A stretch of DNA of 64,000 bases, taken from Paenibacillus sp. EZ-K15. GTDB taxonomy: Bacteria; Bacillota; Bacilli; Paenibacillales; Paenibacillaceae. The stretch is from positions 692,791 through 756,790 of the forward strand of contig NZ_PDHM01000012.1 of assembly GCF_002573715.1 (NCBI RefSeq). Direction: 5' to 3'. How positions within the stretch are numbered: the stretch's first letter is position 1; every line of letters starts with the position of its first letter. Position numbers and translations under genes: made by a program. Positions 26,601 to 35,496 of this stretch are shown here, piece by piece. The notes below the pieces were generated by a model. That model was not told where the DNA came from. It ran no database searches and saw nothing but the letters and a program-made list of their open reading frames with translations.

Positions 26601-27752
26601 ATGAATCTAGCGGATATGCTCACATATGCCGATATTGGACAGCTTAGCAATATAGCGAATCACTATGATTGTGACGCTAAGCGGAATTCAAAGCACGAAC
26701 TGATCCAGAGTATTCTGTCCAAGCTCGGACGCAGAGAGTTTTTCGAGGAGCAGGTCAGCAGCTTGTCACCAAGCGATTTGCGTTTTCTGAACAACCTGGC
26801 ATTTGACACTCGAACAGGCTACAGTCTGGAAGAATTGACGGCTGCGATCCGTCATACGGCGGAATTGGAGGAGAAGGATGATCAAGCTTCTTCAAACAAG
26901 AAAGCTGCCGCCGCCAAAACCGAAAGTCCGCGTGAGGCGGTCGCACGTTATCGCCGAAGCGGCTGGTTGTTTAACGGTTTTACCCATTCCACCAAGTATT
27001 TGTTTCAAGTGCCATCGGATTTGAAGGAGCGGTTTCGTGACGTGCTGCGTCAACGGCTTCATCAAAATCTACAGCGATTAAGTGATGACCCGGAAGTGTA
27101 CCGGGATGAGCAGGGACTAGCCGCAGAAGATCTCATGCTGATTCTTAAATATGTCGGCAGACATGATATTGAGTTGAATCAGGAAGGATTTATGTATAGG
27201 CGAAATCAGCAGCAGCTCATGAGTACGCTGCATATAACGGAACCGCCCATTACCAAGGGAGCATGGCGGTTCGGGTATGGGCGCTCCTGCATTGAATATC
27301 CCGATCGGTTTGCGCTGCTGTACGATTATGCTTACGCTAAAAAATGGATCAGGGAAAACAATGCCCGGTTGATTCTCACCGAAAGTGGAACTGCGTTTAT
27401 GGAGGAAGGAAATCAAGTTAGCGTGATACAGATATTCCGCTTTTGGTTAAGACTTTATAAAGGCGCAATTCCCAATATCTCTTCTCTTGTATACTGGATC
27501 AGTCAATGTGCAAGAGATTGGGTCACCGCAGCCTCTCTTTACGAATCGCTGGGCTGGCTAATCCGTCCTTTCTATTATGACAGTCCGCAAAATATTTTGG
27601 AGCAGAGGATTATCCGTATGCTAATGCATTTGGGGATGCTCAGAATAGGGGAGAGTCAGAGCATGGGAACTTCGTACAAAATGACCGCGCTTGGCCTCAA
27701 GGCAGCGGAAGCCGGCATACATATCAGCGATTCGAATGATTTGATCCTCTAG
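26601..27752 (+). CDS. Conserved protein of unknown function
   Basis: 383 residues, soluble. The first 70 residues (MLTYADIGQLSNIANHYDCD..., KHELIQSIL) are helical and look like the small N-terminal domain seen in helicase XPB/Ssl2-like associated proteins; a Lys/Ala-rich linker (about 95-110) follows, then a larger helical part with possible winged-helix elements near the C-terminus. I cannot assign a function. GAGG lies eight bases before the ATG. Confidence 0.75.
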   Translation: MNLADMLTYADIGQLSNIANHYDCDAKRNSKHELIQSILSKLGRREFFEEQVSSLSPSDLRFLNNLAFDTRTGYSLEELTAAIRHTAELEEKDDQASSNKKAAAAKTESPREAVARYRRSGWLFNGFTHSTKYLFQVPSDLKERFRDVLRQRLHQNLQRLSDDPEVYRDEQGLAAEDLMLILKYVGRHDIELNQEGFMYRRNQQQLMSTLHITEPPITKGAWRFGYGRSCIEYPDRFALLYDYAYAKKWIRENNARLILTESGTAFMEEGNQVSVIQIFRFWLRLYKGAIPNISSLVYWISQCARDWVTAASLYESLGWLIRPFYYDSPQNILEQRIIRMLMHLGMLRIGESQSMGTSYKMTALGLKAAEAGIHISDSNDLIL

Positions 27753-27865
27753 CATGGTTGTTTGGTTACATTTATTTGCAGCAGCCGTAAAAAATTTTTG
27801 AAAGTAAAGTATTTAAAGGGAAAGAATATAAGGTATACGCAAATTTAGTTTGGAGGTGCATCCTA

Positions 27866-28045
27866 ATGGATAAGATGAAGGTTACTTACGAGGTTATGTT
27901 AGGCCTGGCGGCCGAAATGGTGTGGGACGAAGCATTGCGCAAGCATCGGAGTGAAGAGCTGTATAAAGAAATTGATGAAGCGCTGGCTTCCGGCGACGAA
28001 GTGGCTTTCCGAAACCTGACGGATGAACTGAGGACTTTGAATTGA
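27866..28045 (+). CDS. Small IDEAL-domain protein
   Basis: 59 residues, with TTTGGAGGTG before the ATG. The C-terminal half EELYKEIDEALASGDEVAFR (about 30-49) plus NLTDELRTL fits the IDEAL domain found at the C-terminus of YpiB and in small Bacillus proteins such as ComK-adaptor-like factors. In B. subtilis ypiB (UPF0302 plus IDEAL) occupies this place before ypiF and qcrA; here only the IDEAL part exists as a stand-alone gene. Function unknown. Confidence 0.8.
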   Translation: MDKMKVTYEVMLGLAAEMVWDEALRKHRSEELYKEIDEALASGDEVAFRNLTDELRTLN

Positions 28046-28079
28046 AGAAATGCTTCATCGCATTTCTTCTTTTTTTTTT
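28044..28079 (+). terminator. Terminator overlapping the IDEAL gene stop
   Basis: GAAGAAATGC and GCATTTCTTC around a six-base loop, followed by ten Ts; the stem begins within the TGA stop. Confidence 0.93.
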
Positions 28080-28150
28080 GCTTTACCCGTCCCTCCACTC
28101 GTATAATGATAACAAAATGATGATGAGTGAGCAGAAAGGATGTACCTTGC

Positions 28151-28576
28151 ATGAAATTTAGTGAAGTAGACGAGCAGACTTGGCCGGAACTTAAACCTTT
28201 TTTGGATACGTGCCTGATTCCGTTTACCGGATTATCGGGTTTGGAAACGCCATGGGAGGCTACAGCTGCGCTTGAAAGGCTGCGGGATTTTATGGATTTA
28301 GCAGAAATTCCGTTTAAGGGAAGATTGGTTACATATCCTGCTATGCAATATGGAAATACTGAAGATATAAAGCTTCTAAATGAAGTTTGTCACAATGTCA
28401 AATCCATCGGGTTTAAATTTGTTGTTATCATGACAGCGGATGTTGAGCTCTCTAAAGAGGATGTTCCTGAAAGCACGCTTGTACTGTCCCGGCGCAGGTT
28501 GGAAGGCAATGAAGGTATCCCCCTGTCAGCCACCGTTTCCGGGCAAATCAGTGAAATGTGGCAGCAGGAAAGCTGA
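28151..28576 (+). CDS. ypiF: YpiF-family protein (DUF2487)
   Basis: 141 residues; MKFSEVDEQTWPELKPFLDTCLIP and the overall length match the YpiF/DUF2487 family, always found just before the qcr operon in Bacillaceae. Function unknown. AAAGGA lies 11 bases before the ATG at 28151; a GTG at 28127 is open but precedes the site. Confidence 0.85.
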   Translation: MKFSEVDEQTWPELKPFLDTCLIPFTGLSGLETPWEATAALERLRDFMDLAEIPFKGRLVTYPAMQYGNTEDIKLLNEVCHNVKSIGFKFVVIMTADVELSKEDVPESTLVLSRRRLEGNEGIPLSATVSGQISEMWQQES

Positions 28577-28625
28577 GTTCAAATGTGACAAAAAACCAAC
28601 AATTTGCGAAAGGGCTATTGGAAGC

Positions 28626-28679
28626 GAACCCAAATTTGGGGTTCAAATTCTTGACGGTCTTGGGTGCCTAAGATATTAT
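28626..28679 (+). promoter_or_regulatory. qcrABC promoter with upstream palindrome
   Basis: TTGACG (28651-28656), 17 bases, TATTAT (28674-28679) form a sigma-A promoter. Seven bases upstream is the near-palindrome GAACCCAAATTTGGGGTTC (28626-28644), a possible regulator site. Start would be near 28686, about 70 bases before qcrA. Confidence 0.65.
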
Positions 28680-28757
28680 TAGTATGTCCTAGTAAGTCGT
28701 GTGATTTTAATCATTGATGACACTTAAGAACGGTTGACAAAGGGGGTTGAACACAGA

Positions 28758-29303
28758 ATGAGCAGCAACCACAATGACGAGCATGAAGAATCGCACAATC
28801 CACCCCGACAGAAAGAGATGTCCCGCAGACAATTTCTTACATACACGTTGGGCGGTGCCACAGCTTATATGGCTGCTGGAGTAGTTTTGCCAATGCTTCG
28901 CTTTGCCGTTGATCCGATTCTTCAAAATAAAGAAGAAGGGTCTTTTGTAAAGGTCGCGGAAGAGAGCAAAATTACTAACGATCCACAGGAATTCCATTTT
29001 GAGCTCAAACAGCAGGACGGCTGGTACAACAGTACAGCTACTTTGACGGCGTGGATTCGTAAGAACGATCAAGGTGAAATTGTAGCGCTTTCACCAATTT
29101 GTAAGCATTTGGGATGCCTTGTTGGATGGAATAACAACAAAAATTTCCCTGATGAATACCACTGCCCTTGCCACGGTGCGCGTTATACACCGGACGGTAA
29201 GAACCTGGCAGTCGCGCCGAAGCCGCTTGACCAGTACGAGACGAAAATCGAGAACGGCTGGATTTACCTCGGCGCCATCGTGCCAAATACCGTAGTTAAA
29301 TAG
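28758..29303 (+). CDS. qcrA: Menaquinol:cytochrome c reductase Rieske subunit
   Basis: Rieske [2Fe-2S] subunit of the b6c complex, moving electrons from menaquinol to cytochrome c. 181 residues: SRRQFL twin-arginine-like signal (22-27) and one membrane segment (about 30-48), then cluster ligands in CKHLGC (115-120) and CPCHG (136-140). ATG 28758 is chosen; AAAGGGGG lies about 12 bases upstream and the frame is open to 28734 (TTG). Confidence 0.96.
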   Translation: MSSNHNDEHEESHNPPRQKEMSRRQFLTYTLGGATAYMAAGVVLPMLRFAVDPILQNKEEGSFVKVAEESKITNDPQEFHFELKQQDGWYNSTATLTAWIRKNDQGEIVALSPICKHLGCLVGWNNNKNFPDEYHCPCHGARYTPDGKNLAVAPKPLDQYETKIENGWIYLGAIVPNTVVK

Positions 29304-29318
29304 GAGGCGTAGATTCAG

Positions 29319-29990
29319 ATGTTGAAGAATGTCTACAACTGGATTGATGAACGTCTCGATATCACGCCGATTTGGAGAGACGTTGCAGATCACGAGGTAC
29401 CGGAACACGTAAACCCGGCGCATCATTTCTCCGCGTTTGTGTACTGTTTCGGCGGCTTGACGTTTTTTATCACAGTCATCCAGATTCTGTCGGGGATGTT
29501 CCTGACGATGTATTATGTACCGGATATCATAAACGCTTACAACAGTGTTGAGTACCTGCAAACACAGGTAGCCTTCGGACAAATTGTCCGCGGCATGCAT
29601 CACTGGGGCGCCAGCTTGGTAATCGTCATGATGTTCTTGCATACGATGCGCGTGTTCTTCACAGGCTCTTACAAAGCGCCGCGTGAAATGAACTGGGTCG
29701 TTGGTATGCTCATTTTCTTTGTTATGCTCGGTCTTGGTTTGACAGGTTACCTGCTGCCATGGGATAACAAAGCTTACTTCGCTACAAAAGTTACATTGGA
29801 GATTGCGAACTCCGTACCTTGGCTTGGACCTATCATTAAAGAATTGCTGCAAGGTGGTACGATCGTAGGTGCCGAAACGTTAACGCGTTTCTTCGCGATT
29901 CACGTATTCTTCCTTCCGGCTGTCCTTCTTGCTCTATTGGTAGGACACTTTATCATGATCCGCAGACAAGGTATTTCCGGTCCACTATAA
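29319..29990 (+). CDS. qcrB: Menaquinol:cytochrome c reductase cytochrome b subunit
   Basis: Cytochrome b6-type subunit with four membrane helices and two b hemes. 223 residues. The heme ligands lie in RGMHHWGASLVIVMM (about 90-104) and later HVFFLP/HFIMIRR. TAGGAGG precedes the ATG by 11 bases. Size is b6-like: the C-terminal (subunit IV) half is encoded in qcrC. Confidence 0.96.
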   Translation: MLKNVYNWIDERLDITPIWRDVADHEVPEHVNPAHHFSAFVYCFGGLTFFITVIQILSGMFLTMYYVPDIINAYNSVEYLQTQVAFGQIVRGMHHWGASLVIVMMFLHTMRVFFTGSYKAPREMNWVVGMLIFFVMLGLGLTGYLLPWDNKAYFATKVTLEIANSVPWLGPIIKELLQGGTIVGAETLTRFFAIHVFFLPAVLLALLVGHFIMIRRQGISGPL

Positions 29991-30011
29991 GAAGAAGGGA
30001 GGCGCATATTT

Positions 30012-30899
30012 ATGGCACATGGTCATAAATCTGATGAGAAAGTAGTTTATGTCGGCGATTCGCGTGTGAAAAAAGGCAGCGGTTGGGTTACGCCGCCGGA
30101 TTACACCGCTTATCCCGGCAAATCAGAAGCGTTCATTCCTAACTTCTTGTTGAAGGAATGGATGGTTGGTGTAGTTGTATTGGTCGGTTTCCTTGTGCTG
30201 ACCATCTCGGAGCCGGCTCCGCTCGGTTATCCGGCGGATCCGGGAGCTTCTGTAATCCCGATGCCGGACTGGTACTTCCTGTTCCTGTATGAATACCTGA
30301 AGCTTCCATACGCTTCCGGTGATTATGTAGTACTGGGTACCCTTGGCGTTTCGGGCGTTGCCTTTGGCGCATTGCTCTTGGTTCCTTTCCTTGATACGGG
30401 GAAAGAGCGACGCTTCTACAAGCGCCCTATTACTTCGGCCCTTATGATTCTGTCGTTATTTGCAGTCATCTATCTGACAAATGCAGCATGGACCCACTAT
30501 GCGCATGAGCTGGAAGCGACTGGACAGAAGCCTGAGCATATCCAGCGTGAAGAAGAGGCGGAAGAGAAACATGCAGCTGGTCTACCAACGACTAGTGGCA
30601 AGCAGGCTGAAGACAGTGTTGTAGCGATCGTTGATAAGGATAATCCCGCGATGGAAACCTTTAAGACAGCTACCTGTATCTCTTGTCATGCTGCAGATTT
30701 GAAAGGGGCATCTGGACCATCGCTTCGCGGTGTCGGGGATACCCACACGAAAGAAGAGATCGTGGCTATTATTGAAAATGGCCAAGGTGGCATGCCACCT
30801 ATGAAAGACATGGCCCTGGGTGCTGGTGTCACCGAAGAACAACTTGATCAGCTGGCTGATTGGCTTGCAAGCCAAAAGGCAGAAGCAGCTGCAGAGTAA
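30012..30899 (+). CDS. qcrC: Menaquinol:cytochrome c reductase subunit IV-cytochrome c fusion
   Basis: 295 residues. N-terminal part (about 1-165) corresponds to subunit IV with three membrane helices and the PDWYFLFLYEYLK segment (quinol-site region with the usual PEW replaced by PDW). The C-terminal part is a cytochrome c domain with CISCH (about 221-225) and a distal GGMPPM methionine. This b/c fusion is the Bacillus arrangement. A strong terminator ends the operon. Confidence 0.96.
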   Translation: MAHGHKSDEKVVYVGDSRVKKGSGWVTPPDYTAYPGKSEAFIPNFLLKEWMVGVVVLVGFLVLTISEPAPLGYPADPGASVIPMPDWYFLFLYEYLKLPYASGDYVVLGTLGVSGVAFGALLLVPFLDTGKERRFYKRPITSALMILSLFAVIYLTNAAWTHYAHELEATGQKPEHIQREEEAEEKHAAGLPTTSGKQAEDSVVAIVDKDNPAMETFKTATCISCHAADLKGASGPSLRGVGDTHTKEEIVAIIENGQGGMPPMKDMALGAGVTEEQLDQLADWLASQKAEAAAE

Positions 30900-30910
30900 G
30901 ATAAATAGAA

Positions 30911-30942
30911 GAACCTGACCGCATTCGGTCAGGTTCTTTTTT
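30911..30942 (+). terminator. Terminator after qcrC
   Basis: GAACCTGACCG / CGGTCAGGTTC with CATT loop, then TTTTTT. Confidence 0.95.
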
Positions 30943-31038
30943 AAATGTTGTACATAGATGAAAAATATGCACAGTTTAGGTATAATCGGCATTAGTCGTA
31001 AAAGTAAGAATACAAGGAACAGGACAGGAGGACGGAGT

Positions 31039-31671
31039 TTGTCGATTTCGTATTTTTGGAGCCGGGAATTTCTAAGCAAGCGATCGATTCTCTGGCTGCT
31101 GCTCATCTGCAACATCCTTGGAACGATCTATGGATACATATGGTACGGGGGGCAAATGGTCGATACGGTGGATCATGGCTTGCTATGGCAGGTCATATTC
31201 GTACCGGACAGCCCGACGGCCAGTTTATTCTTCAGTTTGGCGCTTCTGCTGCTCCTCTACCCGCCTCGGGGGCTTGGGGGCTCCTTGTTTCAGCAATTCA
31301 TTGAGGCGCTGGCGGTCGTGACATCCGTGAAGTATGGGATATGGGCTGTTGCCATCATATTTGCCGGACAAGCCCAAGGGGATGTGCTGGGATGGCAGGA
31401 TTGGATGCTCGTCGCTTCGCATACGGCGATGGCGGTGGAAGCGCTATTGTTTGTACGATTGTTTCATTATCGCTGGACAGCGCTCACCGGGGCCATTGCC
31501 TGGACACTGCTGAATGATACCGTAGACTATACGTACGGCGTATTTCCTTGGCTGCCGGGTCAGTTATATGACGACCTATCAGCGGTCGAGCTGTTTACTT
31601 ATCTTTTGACTCTTTTCAGCGGTTTCGCCGGCTGGATCTTCATGAAATATGGGAATTCCAAACAACGTTAG
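31039..31671 (+). CDS. ypjA: YpjA-family membrane protein (DUF1405)
   Basis: About 210 residues, six hydrophobic segments; NILGTIYGYIWYGGQM and FVPDSPTASLFFSLAL are typical of YpjA/DUF1405. TTG 31039 is the start: AGGAGG (31026-31031) lies seven bases upstream, whereas ATGs at 30958/30967 have no site. Follows qcrABC as in B. subtilis. Function unknown. A TATAAT at 30981-30986 may be its -10. Confidence 0.85.
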   Translation: MSISYFWSREFLSKRSILWLLLICNILGTIYGYIWYGGQMVDTVDHGLLWQVIFVPDSPTASLFFSLALLLLLYPPRGLGGSLFQQFIEALAVVTSVKYGIWAVAIIFAGQAQGDVLGWQDWMLVASHTAMAVEALLFVRLFHYRWTALTGAIAWTLLNDTVDYTYGVFPWLPGQLYDDLSAVELFTYLLTLFSGFAGWIFMKYGNSKQR

Positions 31672-31737
31672 CCGTTTAGGTTACACGGTTCTATGAGCAT
31701 CCCTTCTGCCATACATATACGGTAGGAGGGATGTCCC

Positions 31738-32598
31738 ATGTTTCGAACCTTTCCGAAGCTCCTGCTGTGTCTGTTTGCACTGCTTATGCTGGTTACTGTC
31801 AGCATGGGTGATCCTGTGGTGTGGGCTACCCCGGCAAACGGACAGTCGGAGACTTCGCCCGCTGCATCCATACAGGCTAAGGCGCTGAACAAGGAAGTGG
31901 AGCAGCTATACCGCCATGTGGAGGAAGGCAATGTACAAGCTGTGCTGGAGGATGTTCGCCGGGTATCCGGGATGTTTGAGGCTTCGTCATTTCAGGGATT
32001 GACCGGTGTAGAAGGGATTCATGCGTTGGCTGAGAGCATTTTGGAGATGAAAGAAGCCACGGCAAGGGCCACGCAGGAGCCGCAGCACTGGATGGTGTCC
32101 GCAGGTAAACTCCGAATGGCAACCGATAGCCTGATTCATACCAGAGATGCGTTATGGCTGCAATATTACAAGGTCATACGTGAAGACCTGAGGGTCATGG
32201 GGGAGTATGCCGTCCAGCAGGATCAGGCTGGCATGAGACGAGCGTATGACAGCCTGAGTGAACATTATGAACTCATCCGTCCTTCTGTTGTCATACAGCG
32301 AAAGCCTGAGGAGGTTAACATGATGGAGTCCTGGATTTCTTATGCCGGGGGTCTGGTGTCATCTGGGGACACGGCTCAGGTGCAAAAAATGGTTCCGCAG
32401 GGCGAGGGAATGATCAACACGCTGTTTGGCAAGAAAAAGGATGAGCCCGCCCTAGCTCCGCTGGGAGAGGTCAAGGAGCCATGGACGTGGCAGCTGGTCA
32501 TCGGCGCTTTCATTTTGGCGGCATTAACGTTTGCGGGATACCGCAAATACCGAGGTCAGTTGTATAGCGCAAAACCCATGTTCCCTCGCAAAATGTAG
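31738..32598 (+). CDS. ypjB: Sporulation protein YpjB
   Basis: 286 residues: cleavable signal peptide (about 1-30, ending WATPA), an extracellular helical domain with LNKEVEQLYRHVEEGN, and one C-terminal membrane segment (about 252-268) followed by a short basic tail. Matches the YpjB family, in the conserved slot after ypjA. GTAGGAGGG precedes the ATG. Exact role in sporulation is not established. Confidence 0.88.
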   Translation: MFRTFPKLLLCLFALLMLVTVSMGDPVVWATPANGQSETSPAASIQAKALNKEVEQLYRHVEEGNVQAVLEDVRRVSGMFEASSFQGLTGVEGIHALAESILEMKEATARATQEPQHWMVSAGKLRMATDSLIHTRDALWLQYYKVIREDLRVMGEYAVQQDQAGMRRAYDSLSEHYELIRPSVVIQRKPEEVNMMESWISYAGGLVSSGDTAQVQKMVPQGEGMINTLFGKKKDEPALAPLGEVKEPWTWQLVIGAFILAALTFAGYRKYRGQLYSAKPMFPRKM

Positions 32599-32626
32599 GC
32601 GGGAATCCATAGTTGTTCTGATTGAG

Positions 32627-32644
32627 GCCCGGTGCAAACCGGGC
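32627..32644. terminator. Hairpin between convergent ypjB and yitT-like genes
   Basis: GCCCGG/CCGGGC stem with a six-base loop; the plus-strand tail is only moderately T-rich (TATTCTTCTTT). It overlaps the last base of the YitT-like stop. Confidence 0.5.
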
Positions 32645-33513
32645 TATTCTTCTTTAAATCCTTCGCCATGCACATCATTGACATCATTAATGATAATAAA
32701 TGCCTGAGGGTCCAATGATTTGGCGATTCCCGTTAGGCGGCGAATTTCCTGCCTCGATACGACGCAGTACACCATATGCTTGGCTTGCTTGGAGTAGGCG
32801 CCGATGGCCGGGATCAGTGTTACTCCGCGTTCCATCTCGGTTGATATGCGATGGGCGATATCGGGTGCGTGATCACTGATGATAGTGAAGGCTTTGGCGG
32901 CGTAAGCTCCCTCCTGTATGAAATCGATGACCTTGGAAGCGATGAATACGGCAACGAGGGTATACAATATCCGCTCGAGCGGGATAAAGAATAAAGAAAG
33001 CCCAATGATCAAGATATCAAGGGATAGAATGATCTGGCCCATACTGAAGCCGAATTTTCGGTTGATGATTCTGGCAATGATGTCTGAACCGCCTGTCGTC
33101 CCGCCAAACCGGAACACAATGCCGAGTCCAGCGCCCAATGTGACACCAGCGTAGAGCGCAGCAAGAATATAATCCTGCTCGGTCTGAAACGGTACAACAT
33201 AGCCGCGATCGATCAAAGCTTCAAACAGCCACAAAAACAGGGTTAATGAGGCGATACCGAGACCTGTGTAAATCGACTGGCGTTTACCGAGGATTTTCAT
33301 GCCGACCAAGAATAACGGGATATTGAGCGCCATAGTTGAGATGGACGGCGATATGTTAAAGGCATAGTTCAGCAGTACGGTAATACCGGTGACGCCCCCC
33401 TCCATGAGTTCATTCGGAATGATGAAATACAGAAGGCCGAATGCGTAAATGGCGGAACCGGCGATGATCGGAATGATCGTATGAAGCTGAATTAACATCT
33501 TGGACGTTTTCAT
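32644..33513 (-). CDS. YitT-family membrane protein (YpjC type)
   Basis: 289 residues: an N-terminal domain with about five or six membrane segments (GGVTGITVLLNYAFN, FGGTTGGSDIIARIINR) and a C-terminal cytoplasmic DUF2179 domain (about 205-285, GVTLIPAIGAYSKQ, FIIINDVNDVHG). This is the YitT/YpjC layout of Bacillus; transport role suspected, substrate unknown. The ATG at 33513 follows GAGGGG; upstream ATGs in frame lack a site. In B. subtilis ypjC sits in the same place. Confidence 0.9.
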   Translation of the reverse strand: MKTSKMLIQLHTIIPIIAGSAIYAFGLLYFIIPNELMEGGVTGITVLLNYAFNISPSISTMALNIPLFLVGMKILGKRQSIYTGLGIASLTLFLWLFEALIDRGYVVPFQTEQDYILAALYAGVTLGAGLGIVFRFGGTTGGSDIIARIINRKFGFSMGQIILSLDILIIGLSLFFIPLERILYTLVAVFIASKVIDFIQEGAYAAKAFTIISDHAPDIAHRISTEMERGVTLIPAIGAYSKQAKHMVYCVVSRQEIRRLTGIAKSLDPQAFIIINDVNDVHGEGFKEE

Positions 33514-33738
33514 AAGACCCCTCACATTTCCAATTGTGGATATTACCCGTATGGCAGGTTGCTTGTACACCTGCTTAGTATGTGCCGATCATGTTCCAGC
33601 CATAAAAAATTATTTGTTTTCAAATCCGCTTTACGATAACATAGGTTTAAAACCAATCGCTCGTCATAAGAGAATGCTGCTTACAGCTTGGATATTGCAA
33701 GTTGAGGCAGACTGCGCAGTGAAGGGAGTTATAGAGTC

Positions 33739-34068
33739 TTGGAAAAATCAATGGCTGAAATGCAGCAGGAAGTCGATCAATACATATCACAATTCAAGGA
33801 AGGTTATTTCAGTCCTTTATCCATGATGGCCCGGATGTCCGAAGAGGTGGGCGAACTCGCCAGAGAGGTTAATCATCAGTTCGGTGAGAAACCGAAAAAG
33901 GCCGATGAAGCAGACAATTCAATCGAAATGGAACTTGGAGATATATTGTTTATTACGATTTGTTTTGCCAATTCCCTTGGCATCGATCTCGCGGAAGCGC
34001 ACGCTAAAGTCATGCATAAATTTGCGACGCGTGATGCTGATCGTTGGACGAAAATAAACACCGATTAG
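33739..34068 (+). CDS. MazG-like nucleotide pyrophosphohydrolase (YpjD type)
   Basis: 109 residues with the MazG metal-binding pattern: MSEEVGELAREV (about 33-44) and ELGDILFITIC (about 68-78) supply the Glu and Asp residues. Such enzymes hydrolyse (d)NTPs or related nucleotides. TTG start at 33739 has AAGGGAG ten bases upstream; ATG 33751 is an alternative. In the ypjD position before dapB. A promoter candidate is TTGTTT (33614-33619), 17 bases, TAACAT (33637-33642). Confidence 0.88.
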   Translation: MEKSMAEMQQEVDQYISQFKEGYFSPLSMMARMSEEVGELAREVNHQFGEKPKKADEADNSIEMELGDILFITICFANSLGIDLAEAHAKVMHKFATRDADRWTKINTD

Positions 34069-34117
34069 GCTGCTGCTACATATGCTGTACCAAACCCGCT
34101 GTGGGGAGGGACAGCCC

Positions 34118-34657
34118 GTGAAACCTGAAAGTTATATACAAAAAGCATATCGATGCATCCTTCAAAATGATTTCGAAGAGGCGTTACGTTGGTTTGAGCA
34201 AGCGATCATTGCGAATCCGGGAGATGCCGAAGTGCATTACCGATGCTCCATTACCTACGGTAGAAGCAACAAACTGGAGATGGCGATTACTCACGCGGAG
34301 GAAGCCGTCAGGCTGCAGCCGGACAAACCGGAATATGCGCTTCACTTACAGCATATCAAGGCGGCGGAGCTGGTGCAGCGTGCCAGAAAAATGGTGGAAA
34401 ACCGCAAGGATGTGACCAAGTCTGAGCTCTATCAGGCCGTGTCTCATCTGAAATCAGCCGTAGCGATGGACCCTTTGTACGCTCAAGCCTACGTGTGGCT
34501 TGCTCTGGTATATAGCGAACTCGATGAGCATGCGCGCGCCATTTCTACACTAAAAGAGGTCATCTCATTGTACCCGCAGGAGAGTGGGCTTCAGCATATA
34601 ATGGAGGAACTCAAACAGCGCTTGAAATCATATATGCAGGATACAGCATCGGATTGA
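34118..34657 (+). CDS. Tetratricopeptide-repeat protein
   Basis: 179 residues with at least three TPR-like units (YRCILQNDFEEALRWFEQAI; EVHYRCSITYGRSNKLEMAI; QAYVWLALVYSELDEHARAI), suggesting a protein-interaction scaffold. GTG start at 34118 with GGGGAGGG seven bases upstream. Not part of the B. subtilis cluster; partner unknown. Confidence 0.8.
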   Translation: MKPESYIQKAYRCILQNDFEEALRWFEQAIIANPGDAEVHYRCSITYGRSNKLEMAITHAEEAVRLQPDKPEYALHLQHIKAAELVQRARKMVENRKDVTKSELYQAVSHLKSAVAMDPLYAQAYVWLALVYSELDEHARAISTLKEVISLYPQESGLQHIMEELKQRLKSYMQDTASD

Positions 34658-34674
34658 AAGTGAGGACATGTACA

Positions 34675-35478
34675 ATGGCAAACAAATGGACAGTTGCGGT
34701 CGTCGGTGCCGGCGGCCGTATGGGTAAAGAAGTAGTGAAGCTTGTTTTGGGCGATGAGGAACTAGAACTGGTTGCCGCTGTGGGCCGATCGGATGAAGGT
34801 GCTGATGCAGGGACGCTTGTGGGTCTTCCTGCCTGCGGCATTACGGTGACATCCGATCTGGAGATGGCGCTGGTCGAATCGAAACCAGATGTTATGGTTG
34901 ACTTTACAGCACCGCAATTTGCCTATAGCAACACGGCTCTGGCCATCAAGCACGGCGTGCGTCCGATCATGGGCACTACTGGCTTCACGCCAGAGCAAAT
35001 CGAAGAGTTGGACAAGCAGTGTATGGAGCAGAATATCGGCGGTTTGATCGCACCGAATTTCTCCATCGGAGCGATCCTGATGATGAAGTTTGCAGCTGCG
35101 GCTGCCAAATATTTGCCTCATGTTGAAATCATTGAAACCCATGGCGACCAGAAGCTTGATGCGCCATCCGGAACATCGATCAAGACAGCGGAAATGATTG
35201 CCGCAAACCGCGAGGAGATCCGGCAAGGCAATCCGAAGGAAGAAGAGGTCATTGAAGGCGCCAGAGGCGGATATTATAACGGCTTCCGTATTCACAGTGT
35301 TCGTCTGCCGGGTGTATTTGCTCAGCAGGAAGTTATATTTGGCGGTTACGGACAAAGCTTGAAGATCCGACATGATTCCTATGAGCGTGCAGCTTATATG
35401 CCGGGCGTGAAGATGGCTATAGAGAAGGTAATGGGTTACACCGGCTTGGTCTATGGATTTGATCATTTTATCGACTAA
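34675..35478 (+). CDS. dapB: 4-hydroxy-tetrahydrodipicolinate reductase
   Basis: NAD(P)H-dependent step of lysine/diaminopimelate and dipicolinate synthesis. 267 residues: VVGAGGRMGKEVVKL (about 9-23), GTTGFTPEQ (about 101) and the active-site block ETHGDQKLDAPSGTS. In E. coli and B. subtilis this motif has two consecutive His; here the second is Gly. Everything else is intact. ATG 34675 is chosen over upstream ATG 34654, which no homolog uses. Confidence 0.95.
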   Translation: MANKWTVAVVGAGGRMGKEVVKLVLGDEELELVAAVGRSDEGADAGTLVGLPACGITVTSDLEMALVESKPDVMVDFTAPQFAYSNTALAIKHGVRPIMGTTGFTPEQIEELDKQCMEQNIGGLIAPNFSIGAILMMKFAAAAAKYLPHVEIIETHGDQKLDAPSGTSIKTAEMIAANREEIRQGNPKEEEVIEGARGGYYNGFRIHSVRLPGVFAQQEVIFGGYGQSLKIRHDSYERAAYMPGVKMAIEKVMGYTGLVYGFDHFID

Positions 35479-35496
35479 CATAGGGGAGAAATTACT

